Made by a program: the position numbers and the translations under genes
DNA from: Parasponia andersonii
Lineage: Eukaryota > Streptophyta > Magnoliopsida > Rosales > Cannabaceae
Length of the DNA stretch: 64,000 nucleotides
Direction: 5' to 3'
NCBI GenBank assembly: GCA_002914805.1
Contig: JXTB01000038.1
Coordinates: 510,211 to 574,210 of the forward strand
In this document: positions 38,114 through 50,247 of the stretch, in pieces
Layout of the letters: each line of letters opens with the position of its first letter
Numbering within the stretch: the stretch's first letter is position 1
The notes under the pieces: generated by a model
Seen by the model: the letters and a program-made list of their open reading frames with translations, nothing else
Databases searched by the model: none
Told to the model about the DNA's origin: nothing

Positions 38114-38129
38114 CTCTCCCACTTGGTCT

Positions 38130-39745
38130 TTAAAACATATATGACATATCACGTAGTTCCATTCCTTCTAGGTGGTCCTCAAATACTTTGGTAGCCAAAG
38201 ATTTGGTAAAAGGATCAGCAAGGTTCTTTGAAGATGCTCTCTTACTCACTATCACGTCTCCTCTTTGAACAATTTCTCTGAGTACATGATATTTCCTCTC
38301 TATGTGTTTTCCCCTCTTATGGATTCTGGGCTCTCTGGAGTTAGCAACTGCTCCACTGTTATCACTATAAAGTGTTATAGGTTGCTGTGGTCCAGGTACT
38401 ACCTTAAGATCTAAAAGGAAATTACGAAGCTAGACCGCCTCTTTAGCTACTTTAGAAGCCGCCATATATTCGGCCTCCATGGTTGAATCCACAACACAAG
38501 ATTGCTTAATACTTCTCCATATAATGGCACCACCACCAAGGGTAAAGACTGAACCAGAAGTTGATCTTCTAGAGTCTTTATCAGATTGAAAATCCGAATT
38601 AGTATATCCAACAAGTGTTAGATCTTCTCCAAAATATACAAGCATATGATTTCTAGTTCTCCGAAGATACTTTAGAATATACTTGACTGCACCCCAATGT
38701 TCAGGTCTTGGATTGGATTGGTAACGACTTACATTCCTAATAGCATAACAAATATCTGGTCTTGTGCAAAGCATGGCATACATGAAACTTCTTACTACCG
38801 AAGCATAAGGAATATTTCTTATCTATTCTTTCTCTTTTCTTTTCCTGTCTTAGGAGAATTCTCATTAGACAAAGTAATTCATTTACGAAAAGGTGTTAAA
38901 CCTTTCTTAGAATTATGCATTGCAAATCTTACCAGTATTTTGTCTACATATGAAGCTTGTGATAAAGCTATGCGTTTATTCTTTCTGTCTCGTAGAATCT
39001 GTATTCCTAGAACATAGCAAGCTTCACCTAAGTCCTTCATATCAAACTGGTGTGCTAACCAGACTTTTACTGATGATAATGATCCAACATCATTCCCAAT
39101 GATTAGAATATCATCAACATACAGTACCAGAAAAATCACTTTGTTATCTTGAATTCTTTTATAGACACAAGGTTCATCTATGTTTCGTTCAAAACCATAA
39201 GACTTAATTACTTCATCAAATCTTATGTTCCATGATCTAGATGCTTGCTTGAGTCCATAAATAGATCTCTTAAGTTCACAAACTATCCTTTCTTGACCCT
39301 TTTCAACGAATCCCTCTGGTTGTATCATATAGATACGTTCATCAAGATTGTCATTCAGGAATGCAGTCTTGACGTCCATTTGCCATATCTCATAATCAAG
39401 AGATGCAGCGATGGATAAGAGTATGCGAATAGACTTGATCATAGCTACAGGAGAGAAGGTTTCTTCATAATCGATACCTTCTTTCTATGTATAACCCTTT
39501 GCAACTAACCTTGCCTTCAAAGTCTCCACTGTCCCGTCTATTCCTCTCTTTCTCTTATAGACCTACTTACACCCAATGGGTTTTATCTCTTTAGATGGAT
39601 CTACAAGTTCCCAGACTTTATTAGAGTACATGAACTTTATTTTAGATTCCATTGCCTTTTGCCAAAGATCTTTATCAACATCATCCATTGCCTCATTGTA
39701 GGTGCAAGGATCAGATTCTTGGTCACAAGACTCTCCTATTCCCAA
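38130..39745 (-). pseudogene. Angela-like reverse transcriptase and RNase H (broken)
   Basis: Pieces read SKEIKPIGCK (39745-39563), then 39442-38879 with QMDVKTAFLNDNLDERIYM, EGFVEKGQE, IYGLKQASRSWN, LYVDDILIIGNDV (the catalytic YVDD box intact) and FDMKDLGEACYVLGI. RNase H follows at 38783-38430 (RPDICYAIRNVSRYQSNP, GYTNSDFQSDKDSRRSTSG, MEAEYMAASKVAKEAV) and on to about 38140 (YSDNSGAVANSREPRIHKR). A stop after KEAV and breaks near 38790-38880 and 39450-39560 disable it. Residues of the polymerase centre are kept. Confidence 0.9.
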
Positions 39746-39762
39746 GTATCTTTCAGGTTATC

Positions 39763-41061
39763 TCACAACTCTCCCACTACGACGAGGATCCGATATTTTT
39801 TGAGTTTCAAGTGATTTATCTTTCTAAGTGCTTTCTCTATCTTATCTTTTATAGATGGACTGATAACATCATCAATTAATTCTTCTAGAACTAACTTACT
39901 TTTTGACTTGAAATCTTTCATATAGTTTTCTTCTAAGAAAGTAGCATTTGTACTCACAAACACTTTCTTTTCTTCAGTACTATAGAAATAATACCCTCCA
40001 GTTCCTTTTGGGTAACCTACAAATAAACACAATTTAGATCATGATTCCAACTTAGCCGTTTTCCCTTTCAACACGTATCCAAGACAATCCTAAATATGAA
40101 TATGACGCAAACTAGGTTTATGTCATTTCCATAATTCAAATGGAGCCTTAGGTACTGACTTAGAATGAACTCTATTCAGCAAGTACATATCAGTTTCTAA
40201 GGCATAACCCCAAAAAGATGCGGGTAATTGTGAATAACTGAGCATCGACCTAACCATATCCAAAAGTGTCCTATTTCTTCTTTAAGCAACACCATTTAGT
40301 TGAGGCGTACCAAGTGCTGTGAGTTGGGATAGGATACTATTTTCTGTAAGAAATTCAGAGAATTCTCCTGAGAGGTATTCACCACCTCAATAAGATCGAA
40401 GGGTCTTTATGTTCTTTTCTAACTGCTTTTCAGTTTCTGCTTTGAATTCTCTGAACTTTTCAAAAGAATTCGATTTGCATTGCATTAGGTAAACATAACC
40501 AAATCTAGAATAATCTTCCGTAAGCGTAATGAAGTATTCAAATCCTCTTCGTGCTTGAATATTCAAGGGCCCACAGACATCAGTGTATACTAACTCAAGA
40601 CATTCTTGAACTCTAAGACATTTTCCAGTAAATAGTCTTTCAGTCATTTTACCTTCCAGACAGGATTCACAAGTTGGTAATGGTTTGACTTCTAACGAAC
40701 TTAGAAGTCCATCATTGACTAACCTTTGAATTCTGTTTAGGTTAATATAACTGAGTCTCAAATGCCAGAGATAAGTTTCATCATTAGTACTCACTTTCAC
40801 TTTCTTATGTTTAGATTCTATATGTTCAGAAACATTTTCAAGATTGTGCAATGAGATACTTTTAGGTTGAATAAAGAAAAGATAACTCCTATGAGTACCA
40901 GTGTAAATAAGACTTTTATTCTTTCTAATAGAAACTTTGTTGTCAAAATGAACAGAATAACCTTGTCTCATTAAACAGGAAACAGAAATCAAATTCCGTT
41001 TAAACACCAGAATATAATAACAATTCTTTATTTCTAAAAATCTAAAATCATCGAAATTCAA
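39763..41061 (-). pseudogene. Angela-like GAG-pre-integrase and integrase (broken)
   Basis: From 41061 to 40387: HLRLSYINLNRIQRLV, CESCLEGKM (zinc-binding region), ELVYTDVCGPLNIQA (first catalytic Asp), FITLTEDYSRFGYVYLM (where the second Asp is expected, EDYSR is present). A stop ends this piece just before the Glu-bearing region, which continues in other frames to about 40130. A later piece, 40032-39763 (LFVGYPKGTGGYYFYS, VFVSTNATFLEENY), is the integrase C-terminal part. Confidence 0.88.
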
Positions 41062-41134
41062 AATAAAGAATCGTTATTATATTGAACCCCTGCAAAGTAT
41101 TACAAACATGGTAAGTGGCTGCCGAATCTATGAT

Positions 41135-42034
41135 CTAAGAATCGATAGAATTATCCACATGACAAGCCTTAATGAACAACAAATTATCATTACCTTGTTT
41201 GTCCTTGCCGTTGTCCTTTTCCCTTTTAAGGGCTAGGTAAGTTTTGCAGTTCCTCTTCCAATGTCCATCCTCACCGTAGTGGAAATATTTTCCCTTTGGT
41301 TTGGCATCCTTCTTGGTCTTGTTTTTCTTTGGATCTAGAGAAGCAGGAGTCTTTTTCTTCCACTTACCTTTGCCTTTCGACTTAGGTTTGGAAAAACTAG
41401 TTTGAGCTACATTAGCTTCAGCTGACCCTGACTTATTCTTCTTAAGAATATTCTCTGTAATTTGCAGATCTTTCATCAAGCCAGTAAGAGTATAATCCTT
41501 CCGGTGAATTTCATGATCAATCTTAAATTTATTAAAGGTGTCTGACAATGTATTCAAAACCATATCAATTTATGTGTCACAATCAATTTCAACTCCAAGG
41601 ATTTCCAGTTCGTTAAGGTATGCGATGACTTTCATCATATGTTCCCGAACTTGAGTACCCTTCTTTTGATGAAGATTCATAAATGCACTTGTAGCCTCAT
41701 TTCTAGCTTAACGACCGAGACTGGCAAACATTTCGCCAACACTCAACATAATGTCAACAGTAGTATCCATCCCACGATGTTGTTGTTGCAATATATTGCT
41801 CATTGAGCCAAGTATATAGCATTTAGCCATCTCATCAGATTGCTTCCACTTATCATATAAGTTTTTTTCATCATTAGTGGATTCCACAATTGGCTGAGCA
41901 GGATATGGAGTAGTGAGAACCCACTTATGTTTATCAGCAGTAAGCACTATGTCTAGGTTACATTTCCAGTCTACAAAGTTTTCACCGTTCAGCTTGTTTT
42001 GTATGAGTAAAGTGGATAAGGGATTAAGTACCAT
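41135..42034 (-). pseudogene. Angela-like gag (broken)
   Basis: Met at 42034 is preferred over 42073 because it opens MVLNPLSTLLIQNKLNGEN, the usual start region of copia Gag. VDWKCNLDIVLTADK and KCYILGSMSN follow, then a stop near 41708. The capsid resumes in another frame and continues at 41563-41135 with LSDTFNKFKIDHEIH and a zinc knuckle YFHYGEDGHWKRNC, in which the first Cys pair is damaged (CFHC-type to YFHY). It is followed by a Lys-rich tail. Confidence 0.88.
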
Positions 42035-42073
42035 ATCTACTGAAAAATAAATAAATATTCCACGTATAAGCAA

Positions 42074-43440
42074 ACATCATTTATTATGTTTCGAATAATT
42101 AACATAAAGTATTTAAGCATACAATATGCAATGAAGTATCCCTAAGACTATCACTTATATTCATGGTAATTTAACCTACCACTGATTACAAGCCTCCTAC
42201 GGGAAGTCATGCAATCAGTAAGTCAAACTGAAACAAATTCAATTAGTAAATAGACAGATAACTCTTATCCCATATTTCTAACTACCATTCTCTTTGATCT
42301 TCTAATCGACTAATAAGAGCTCTTACGAGAGGATATTAATGTTTCGAGTTGAGTGTTTAACCATTGTTTCGGTAACTAAGCTTTCTATATAAGACTGTCT
42401 CCTACGGGCGATCAACCTCATATAGTCTACCTAGTACCTTATCCTTAGAAGCTCATTTCGAGTATTACCCGGACAATAAACCCTCCTACGGGAGTTCAGC
42501 AAGATTCTGAGGCAAGGCTCATCCTAATACATAACGAACAAACAATAGAGACCATAGGTATCACATACCTTCTCTCACTTAATATTTTATAATAAGGGAT
42601 TTATAGATTTTACCCAGTTATCTAACTAGTTTAATAACCTAAAATCAATTATGTAAGCATGTTCATATTTGTATGAGAGTAGTTCTAATTTTCTATATGA
42701 CATATTACTAAAGATCATGTAATAATACTTAATTATTAGGCATGCATGCAACATTGTTCTAATAATACCAAAGTAGTAAGCAGATAATAATTAATTGTTA
42801 ATGATTTATTAATTTCTGGTAATTTAAAATTATTTAACATTTAAATAATTCTAATTGATAAGATTATGTGAAATATTTAAATATGGAAGATAATATTTAA
42901 AATTTAAATTAGAAAAGATTTTCACAAAATCTAACTAGTTTAAATAAAAGATTTAACTAATTAAATCTCCTTAAATATCTCAAATTTAAATTTCAACTTT
43001 TGAAATGTTAAGTTGAATTTAACTTCCTGAAATATTTCTCATTATCTTATCCTGTCAGATTTGAATTCAAAATTCAAATCAATATCTAATCTTATTAAAT
43101 ATCTACCAACCATAAATTCAAATTTGAAGATTTGAAAAGATATTCTGATTTAAATTTAAATTTCAAATCTTCACAAAATTCGAAATTTAAAGGATAGAAG
43201 ATTTTTCAAATAAAATCTCCTACAATATCTCTAATTTGAATTTAAACAAATTTAAAATTTAAAAATAGATTACCAACTATCATATAATCAGTTTTTCAAA
43301 ATATCTATTCAAAATTTGAATTTAAAACTAAAAGGATATTATCTCATAATATCTAATCTTAAAAAATTTCTATTTTAAAATATCTCTAATTATTCAAACA
43401 ATAATTAAGATATTACGGATATTAATTATATCCACAATTC
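42074..43440 (-). other. AT-rich untranslated leader of the Angela-like element
   Basis: This DNA lies between gag and the GC-rich minisatellite, inside the element. It contains three short 'ctcctacgggagt-like' blocks (about 42195, 42412 and 42486) and otherwise very AT-rich repeats of 'aaatttaaatttcaaat'. No open frame of interest is seen. Angela elements are known for long 5' leaders. Confidence 0.6.
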
Positions 43441-43599
43441 AAATTAAAATATCCTCTCATTTAAATTTGGAAAATTCAAATTTAATAAGGATTTTAAAAT
43501 TTTGAATTTAAAATTTAATCTATCAATTTTCATAAAACTATGGATAAATGAAATTAATTTTAAAATGAAAATAATTAAAATTATGGTCAGAAATACGAA

Positions 43600-44390
43600 A
43601 CGTGTCAGGGACAAGCTGACGGACGGAATGGGAAGTCGGTATGTGGCCACGCTTAGGACAACTACTGAGCACCAACGGGCTAGCATAACGCTACGTGGCC
43701 TCGCTCGAGACAACTCCCGAGCGATGACGGGCACGCGTAATGCTCGCATATCAAATGTACAAGGCGGCACCCCGAGCAACGAAAGCACGGGAGGCCACCC
43801 TTGCGACCGGCGCGTAGGAGGCCGCCCACTGGCCATGCGTGGATCATATCCGCGCGGCCAGTAGGGCTATGCCTGCGCGGCCGGCACGCAGGAGGCCGCC
43901 CACTGTCCATGCACTGATCATACCCGTGCAGCCAATAGGGTTGTGCCCACGCGCCATTCGTGGGGTGATCCCGCGCGCCATACACAGGCTGGCCGCCTGC
44001 AGGTCACGCGCGGATCATATCCACGTAGCCAACGGGGTTGTGCCCGTGCGACATGCACAAGCTAACCACCTATAGGTCATACGCAGATTACATCCACGCG
44101 GCCAGCGGGGCTGTGCCCGTGCGGCATGCATAGGCTGGCCGCCCGCAGGTCATGTGCAGATTGCATCCGCGCGGCCAGCCAGGCTATGCCTGCACTACAT
44201 GCACGGGGTGCACCCGTGCAGTCTGTGCGGGGAGGTAGCCCGCATGCCACGCACGGATCGCATCCGCACAGCCAGCGGTGCCTCTCCTAAGCGGCCATGT
44301 GTGGGGTCATGCCCGCGTGGCCCGCACGTAGGTCACACCTGCGAGGCTCACACGGGCGGTGCGCACGGCTCCTAGCCGTGCACCGCTCCA
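43600..44390 (-). repeat. GC-rich minisatellite (73-bp period) in the Angela leader
   Basis: Start marks gcggatcatatcc (44010), gcagattacatcc (44083) and gcagattgcatcc (44156) are exactly 73 bp apart; looser units begin near 43837 and 43911. Units contain 'cgcggccagcggggctgtgc', 'gcccgtgcggcatgcac' and 'ggctggccgcccgcaggt'. Base composition is strikingly GC-rich against an AT-rich surrounding. The frames on both strands (43444-44375) change with the repeat phase and have no family resemblance, so I do not call them genes. Confidence 0.8.
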
Positions 44391-44746
44391 TCGTTTCATT
44401 CATTTTTTTTTAAATTGAAAAAAAAAAACAGTTTTCATAAAATTTCAAAAACAATTAAAGATCAAAACATTTCCACGCATAGTTTTATCAAGAACATAAA
44501 ATATGAACACATAGAAATCAAGAACATGCCAGAAAATGAAAATCAAAATAAACATGATCATTTACTCATAGCAACATCTAATCAAATAATCATTCAAACT
44601 CATTGAATCAATTGACCATCATACAAACTAGAGCTTACTCATAATATGAACAAGACCAAACATAAACCAAAACCTTTCCGGAAATTAAAAATATCAATCA
44701 ACAAGAGAATAGACCAGAGTAAAACATGCTAGATCAACAATAAAAC
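44391..44746 (-). other. Leader DNA between the 5' LTR region and the GC-rich minisatellite
   Basis: AT-rich stretch inside the Angela-like element with A/T homopolymers (44402-44430). The plus-strand frame 44415-44606 has no recognisable features. Nothing else is seen. Confidence 0.5.
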
Positions 44747-44763
44747 CATGCTCTGGTACCAAT
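44747..44763 (-). other. Primer-binding site of the Angela-like element
   Basis: Reading minus just inside the 5' LTR gives AATTGGTACCAGAGCATGG, complementary to the 3' end of initiator tRNA-Met with one or two changes. It identifies 44764-46426 as the 5' LTR. Confidence 0.85.
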
Positions 44764-46426
44764 TGCTGGTGTTTATTGGAATAAATTTTCGGAAAATATT
44801 TTCATAAAATTATTTTCAAGAACACCATAGTTTTGTAAAATCAAGAAACGCAGCGGAATTGGTCGTATAAAATTTTTCTTTTTACAAAACGTTTCAGATC
44901 GTGATCTAACATGAATTATCTCTTGATCTAGAGAAGAACAATACCCGGATTCACTCCACAACCTTCTCGTCTTCCCGTCTATTCTGGAAAGCAGTTTGAT
45001 TTATCCAGTGGGTAGTTACCTTCTTGATTCCCAACAAAAGAGATCCGCAGATGAACAAGAAGATAATCTTCTCGAACCAATTTCTCCGGGATGGCCGAAA
45101 CACCAAGGACAGTGAATCCCTAATGGTGGCCAATTTTCTTTGCTCTCTCTCTCTCTCTCTCTCTCTGTTTTTCGTGTGACACACTCTTCTCAAGGGGGTG
45201 TTTCATGTGTAACACTTGTGTCTGGTTACTAGAAAACTTTTCTCCTATCTATAGAGAGATTAATAAATCCTAATGGGTTTATTGGGCTTGTTGGGCTCAA
45301 CTGATCATCAAATGACTATTGGGCTTTAATTTGAGCTACACATGCGACCAGATGGATCCATAAAGCCCAAACTCTAATGAACTATATACCTATTATCATA
45401 ACTAACTCTTATTATGATTGAGCCTTATCCATTAATATTGAGACACACCACTATAGGCCCAATATTGTACTCTTGGCTTAAATGTCATTTATTTGTCTAT
45501 GAAGCTTATTAACAATTAATTAACTTAATCCATTTAGCATATACTATACCTGTTGACATACCCCCAATGCAATTCCATACTAGTAGGGTGAAATTACTAT
45601 ATTAGCCCTCTAGTACATATTTACCTTTGAGTTGTCATTTTTCATCTAATGGATAATAGTTGACTATGGTGTTTGTATCTGCTTATACCAACACAATCAA
45701 ATTTATATAGTGAATACCAGGGCCCTGGTTTATATTATCCAAGTACTTGAAAAAACTCAAAGTGACATCATATGCATGGTATCCATCATGAAAAACGTTC
45801 TACACATTTCATATACCTTATCTTCCAAGATACCAGAATTCGAACCATAAATCAGAACTAGTCCTTTAGTAACTCAAAAAGATAAAACACATAAAAGTAA
45901 GTTCGTTAATCACTAGGATTAAGGTCTTCTATAATAGTGCTAGATTAGTAAAATTAGAAATTTAAGTTACGGCACTTAACCTCAAATTCTAATTCACTAG
46001 GTCACGTTCAATTCTGTTATAACTTTCTTATAACACACTAGTATTTCTATCCGAAGACTCACTTCGATAATTAGAGACTTCATTAATTAAATAGACAACA
46101 CTACATTCTATGGAATAGTAAAGTATTCCATCTCCAATATGCAGAATGCGAACAATTTAATTTAAACATAATGAAATAAAGAATATAATGTCTCCCATAT
46201 ATGAACTCAACATACGAATAATTCTTTATTACTCATTTCATATCTTGGAATCTTTTAGATGTTTGCATAAGATAAATATACACATCACATGTATATCAAC
46301 GAGACATAAATGAAATAGCAATTCATAACATGAAATTTATTAATAACAAATAGATACTAAATAATCCAATAAATATTGTTTATAATGTCTAAATAATAAA
46401 CTGATTTAGAGGACATTATTCCAACA
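44764..46426 (-). repeat. 5' LTR of the Angela-like element
   Basis: It is 1663 bp and matches 36448-38113 end to end. It carries a longer (CT)n tract (about 45139-45166) than the other LTR at the corresponding place. The minus-strand frame at 44951-45193 and that at 44773-44961 belong to the LTR and are not genes. It is followed by the AAACA target duplication (46427-46431). Confidence 0.92.
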
Positions 46427-46740
46427 AAACATGCATCTACTAGATAGATAACCCATTGGGTGTATAAACACATTATCTGTAGAGCTACACAGCTCTTGTC
46501 TTATCGATAAATACTGTGTCTAGCTAATTTTCAACAACTCCTGTTTAACATAGTAAGCCTCAAAATCTTTAAAAAAAAATTAATGAACAATCCTAAATAC
46601 ATTATAATAAACTTGGCCATAATTATCAAAACATGTTTTCCAATATATAAGTGAAAACACCCCAGTCAATGTTTAACATAGCCAATAAGTGTTCAACCTA
46701 GCAAAAAAGTAATAACTTGTATGCTAAATATTATGGATCC
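46427..46740 (+). repeat. Continuation of the MULE tandem repeat after the Angela insertion
   Basis: It begins with the AAACA duplication and atgcatctactagatagata, which continues the unit broken at 36447. It is noncoding and AT-rich. It ends where the protease gene's stop codon lies. Confidence 0.65.
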
Positions 46741-47254
46741 TAATCCCTTCTATATATTTCATAAGCTATCTTCTTCTGAAATAGACCAACATTATCATTA
46801 TTAATCCTAGATAAGTCAAGTCCATTCTTATGGAACTCAATGCTTAATGGCATAGATTCCACAGTTTCTACTACATGGAAACAAAGCAACTTAAATTTAA
46901 TTTCAAAAAAATAACTACGTACACGAATTGACAAGTTTTTGTACCTTTGGTGGTTTTAAGGAATGGCGGGCATCCTAATATACTGGAATGGCTCAGGTAT
47001 CTTATGAAGATAATTACTAAACTTGCCACTTTGATGCATCAAGTAGGGTATTATCATAATAAATGGCTCTAATAGTGCTGCAAGTTATCATCAGAAACAC
47101 ACAGAGAGTTGGAATCAAACATCAAAATCTTCCACTTGTCTAGTTGCATAGCTATAGATATCCAATACTTTTTCTCTATGTTCAACGACATGTATATAAT
47201 ATGGATATGCTCCCAAGTTTTGCCCTTCAATGGCTTTATACCATTTACAGTCAA
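46741..47254 (-). pseudogene. Ulp1-like C48 peptidase domain of the MULE accessory gene
   Basis: 47254-47069 reads GKTWEHIHIIYMSLNI, EKKYWISIAMQLDKWKI and LMFDSNSL. In Ulp1/SENP proteases this is the catalytic region HW...D: the Asp (FDS) is kept, but the His position is Tyr (KYW). After a frame break, a TCQF-Y string near 46945 may hold the catalytic Cys region. 46934-46741 ends with DNVGLFQKKIAYEIYRRD, like the C-terminal helix of Kaonashi proteases. Activity is not expected. Confidence 0.7.
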
Positions 47255-48239
47255 TAAATTCTAGTTCAAAAACATAGCTTTTGTAATCTTCAAGTTCAGA
47301 AAATGCCTTCCAATGTCCAGTGATCTACTGAGAAAATAGGTCATCGACAATGGCAACTTTTAAATAAAAGGACATAACAACGTAAATATAATGTATGTAT
47401 AAAATACCTTTTGTCTTTTTCTTCAAACCACTTATTAAAGGCATCTTCCTTGTGGGGGTCAATTGGGCGAAATAGGTTAAACATGCATCCGTCTTCTTTT
47501 ACTTTTTGGTAGGATCAGTGTACAGTGATACTAAGACCTGGCTACATTTTTTAGTTCTAACTGGCCTAGGATGTAGGGATAAGACCTCAACCATATCATC
47601 ATCCTTGTCCTTATTATTATCATTTTCATTTTCAACATTTTTTATTTGATAGTATTCGTTATCAATTTGGGATGAGGGTGTGGCAATATAGCTCCAAGCA
47701 CCTTGATAATTACCATCATCAATCTTAACTCCACAGTTTACTACCTTGGTTTGCTAATCTCCTTGAGTGCTAGAACGCATGTGAATTGATAATAAAGTTT
47801 CTATTTTGGACCCCAGGTTTCTTAATTCTCCCATAACATTCTCCTCAAACTTTTTTTGGCGTTCAATTGAACTCTAAAAATGCCTCACAACCCATCTCTT
47901 AATGACATCACCTGATCGTTGTTGAGGGACGACATTTGGATTAGTAGAAAGAGCGTACTCCTCATAAGGAGAATCTTGAACATGATTTTCTTTTTTTTTC
48001 CTCCCGTCGTCATATTCATTCTCCTCTTCTTTCTATTCCTCCTCATATTTTCCCTCCTCATAAAGCCCAACTGCCTCAAGTTTTCTTATAAATGGGTTGG
48101 CCAAGTTATCCTCTTTATCTTTCAACAAACAAAAATTTTTCATGTAAGTTTAGCTCAACTCATCATCTGAGGCATGCAAGATACTGTGTACTATAATCTA
48201 TAATATACAAAATTTGCTAGTAAGTTAAATTTGAAAAAG

Positions 48240-48500
48240 AGTATAGTTAATTACTAGAGACCTTATCTTCTATTCTAGACAACAATGTCTTACTTCTAAG
48301 ACAAATTATCTATCATAGTAGACAAATGTGTCTAATTTTCAGACATTTTGTCTATGTATTTACAAGATTGTAAGACTACATATAAGCAATGGTGTCTGCT
48401 TGTTTGATAAGCTATCTATATAGTTGAATACCCTTGTCTAGTAATGTGAGACCATATAGAGAAATATTGTAAAGATAACAAGACAAATACATAGGAATAA
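48240..48500 (-). repeat. Intron-like stretch with AGACA/TGTCT motifs
   Basis: This noncoding gap inside the protease gene holds ctagacaacaatgtctta, tagacaaatgtgtctaat, cagacattttgtctatg and similar inverted pairs. The same motif family fills the other noncoding parts of the element. Confidence 0.6.
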
Positions 48501-49289
48501 TATATGATCTACTTACTTTCTTATTCTTTTTCTCCTTCAATTTCTTAGCAATACTCTTATATATCAGCATTTCAATCACCTCTCACCTAAGGCAACGAGG
48601 TATGACATTATCTTTTAAATGTTTTACATACAATTCACCAAGTAAGGGTATTGCTTGCTTTATATGCCCACACCTACAAAAGTAAACAACAATGTAATGA
48701 ATCGTATTAATGTAAAAGTAATTTAAATATAATATATGAATTTTTCAAGAATAACTAACCTGTAATGAATACGGGAAGCCTTATAATATATAGAAAGATT
48801 TTGAACTTTTGTCTTTATTCTCTATTTCTGATAGTATTTTATTGATTTTGGTATTAAATCCTTCTTCAAAAAGCTCATTGTGAGTGAATATAACTCTTGG
48901 CCCCGTAGATATTTGTTGAAGGCATCAAAATCCTCAATAATACCCAAGTAATTTTCCTGTATTCTATTTTTCTTATCTTGTCCAAGAATGGCTCCTTCTA
49001 AATAATAAATCAATGCAAACCACAATTGGTGCATATTTCTTTTCTCTTTTTAGATTCCATTTGTCTTATAAATATATGATGGATCGATTGACTACTGATT
49101 TGTGCAAACCCAATTAGCCTTAAAAGGTGACCAAAATATGATACTTTGAATGCCCCTAAGTTTTCTAGATATTCAATCCTAGATAAAGCTGTCACTCTTA
49201 CCGAAAAATACTCTTTCTCAAATAATATAAGAGTCAACGAAGGAATGTTACATGGGAAAACCTACAAAACAGATATAATAAAAAATAAT

Positions 49290-50206
49290 TTTGACCATAC
49301 CATACGCCGCTAGACTAGGGTAGACACTCAGTCTAGTATGGTCGAGGTACACAGACTATGATGTCTAGTATTGTGTACCTCTGTCTAACTCAAATTAAGT
49401 AGTCATTTTTATAGGCTGAATAGAATGGTTAAGCTTAATTATGATAGAAAGGGCATAGAATGTGATCAATCAATATAATTAGCTAAACCAACCATATCAA
49501 CAGATTATTTGGTAAACTTACATATCATTTACTACACTAGACATGTTGTCTACCATGTTTAACTTGAATAGATAGTGATTGACCATGTTAGACAGTGTGC
49601 CTAGCATAATCTACATCAAAATACAACAAATTATTCTTTTTCACATTAACAACTAATATGCTCCTACCAACTATATCAAGACATCACTTATCAAAGAAGA
49701 ACTATCATACCATATAACTTCTTCTAATTATCAAAATATATCAATGAAATATAAACTTACCATATGATACTAGACTAAGATAGACACGATGTCTAACTTT
49801 GTTAACCTAAACAGATAATAAAAGACCTTGCTAGACAATGTGTCTAGCCTAATGTAGCTCAAAATACATAGCATAGTTAACCACTATAACAATGCTAGAC
49901 ATCTTGTCCAACAATTTTTCTAGAAATTTTGACAAAGTCTCCTCTATTTTTATGAGTTCTCTTAACAACTATTTAAGTACCAAACCAACCATATCAGCAA
50001 ATTATTGAGCAAAGTCACATGCTATTTACTAAGCTAGATATCCTATCTAGCATGGTCAAGTTGAGTAGACAATACTCGCCAATACTAGACAATGTATCTA
50101 TCAAAGTCTAGGTCAAAATACAATACTCATTTTTATTTAACAATGAATATGCAAATACCAACCATATCAAGATATTATTCAGTAAAGCTAATATCAAAAT
50201 TATTCA

Positions 50207-50247
<41 letters not shown>

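Larger units (their letters stand above)
36448..46426 (-). mobile_element. Structurally complete Ty1/copia element, Angela-like (9979 bp, broken genes)
   Basis: Two LTRs (36448-38113 and 44764-46426), a tRNA-Met type primer-binding site, a polypurine tract, 5-bp target duplications and all protein domains in copia order (gag, integrase, RT, RNase H on the minus strand) are present. The LTR start TGTTGGAATAATGTCC and the TTGGTACCAGAGC priming site resemble the Angela/BARE lineage; the clade call is from memory of that family. Stops and shifts interrupt every domain. The two LTRs differ at about one base in ten over the first 250 bp by eye, so this is an old copy. Confidence 0.9.

Noticed and set aside
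43444-44375. Several 70-130 codon frames on both strands in the GC-rich region
   Set aside because: They follow the 73-bp repeat, change frame with it and have no family resemblance; high GC lowers stop frequency.
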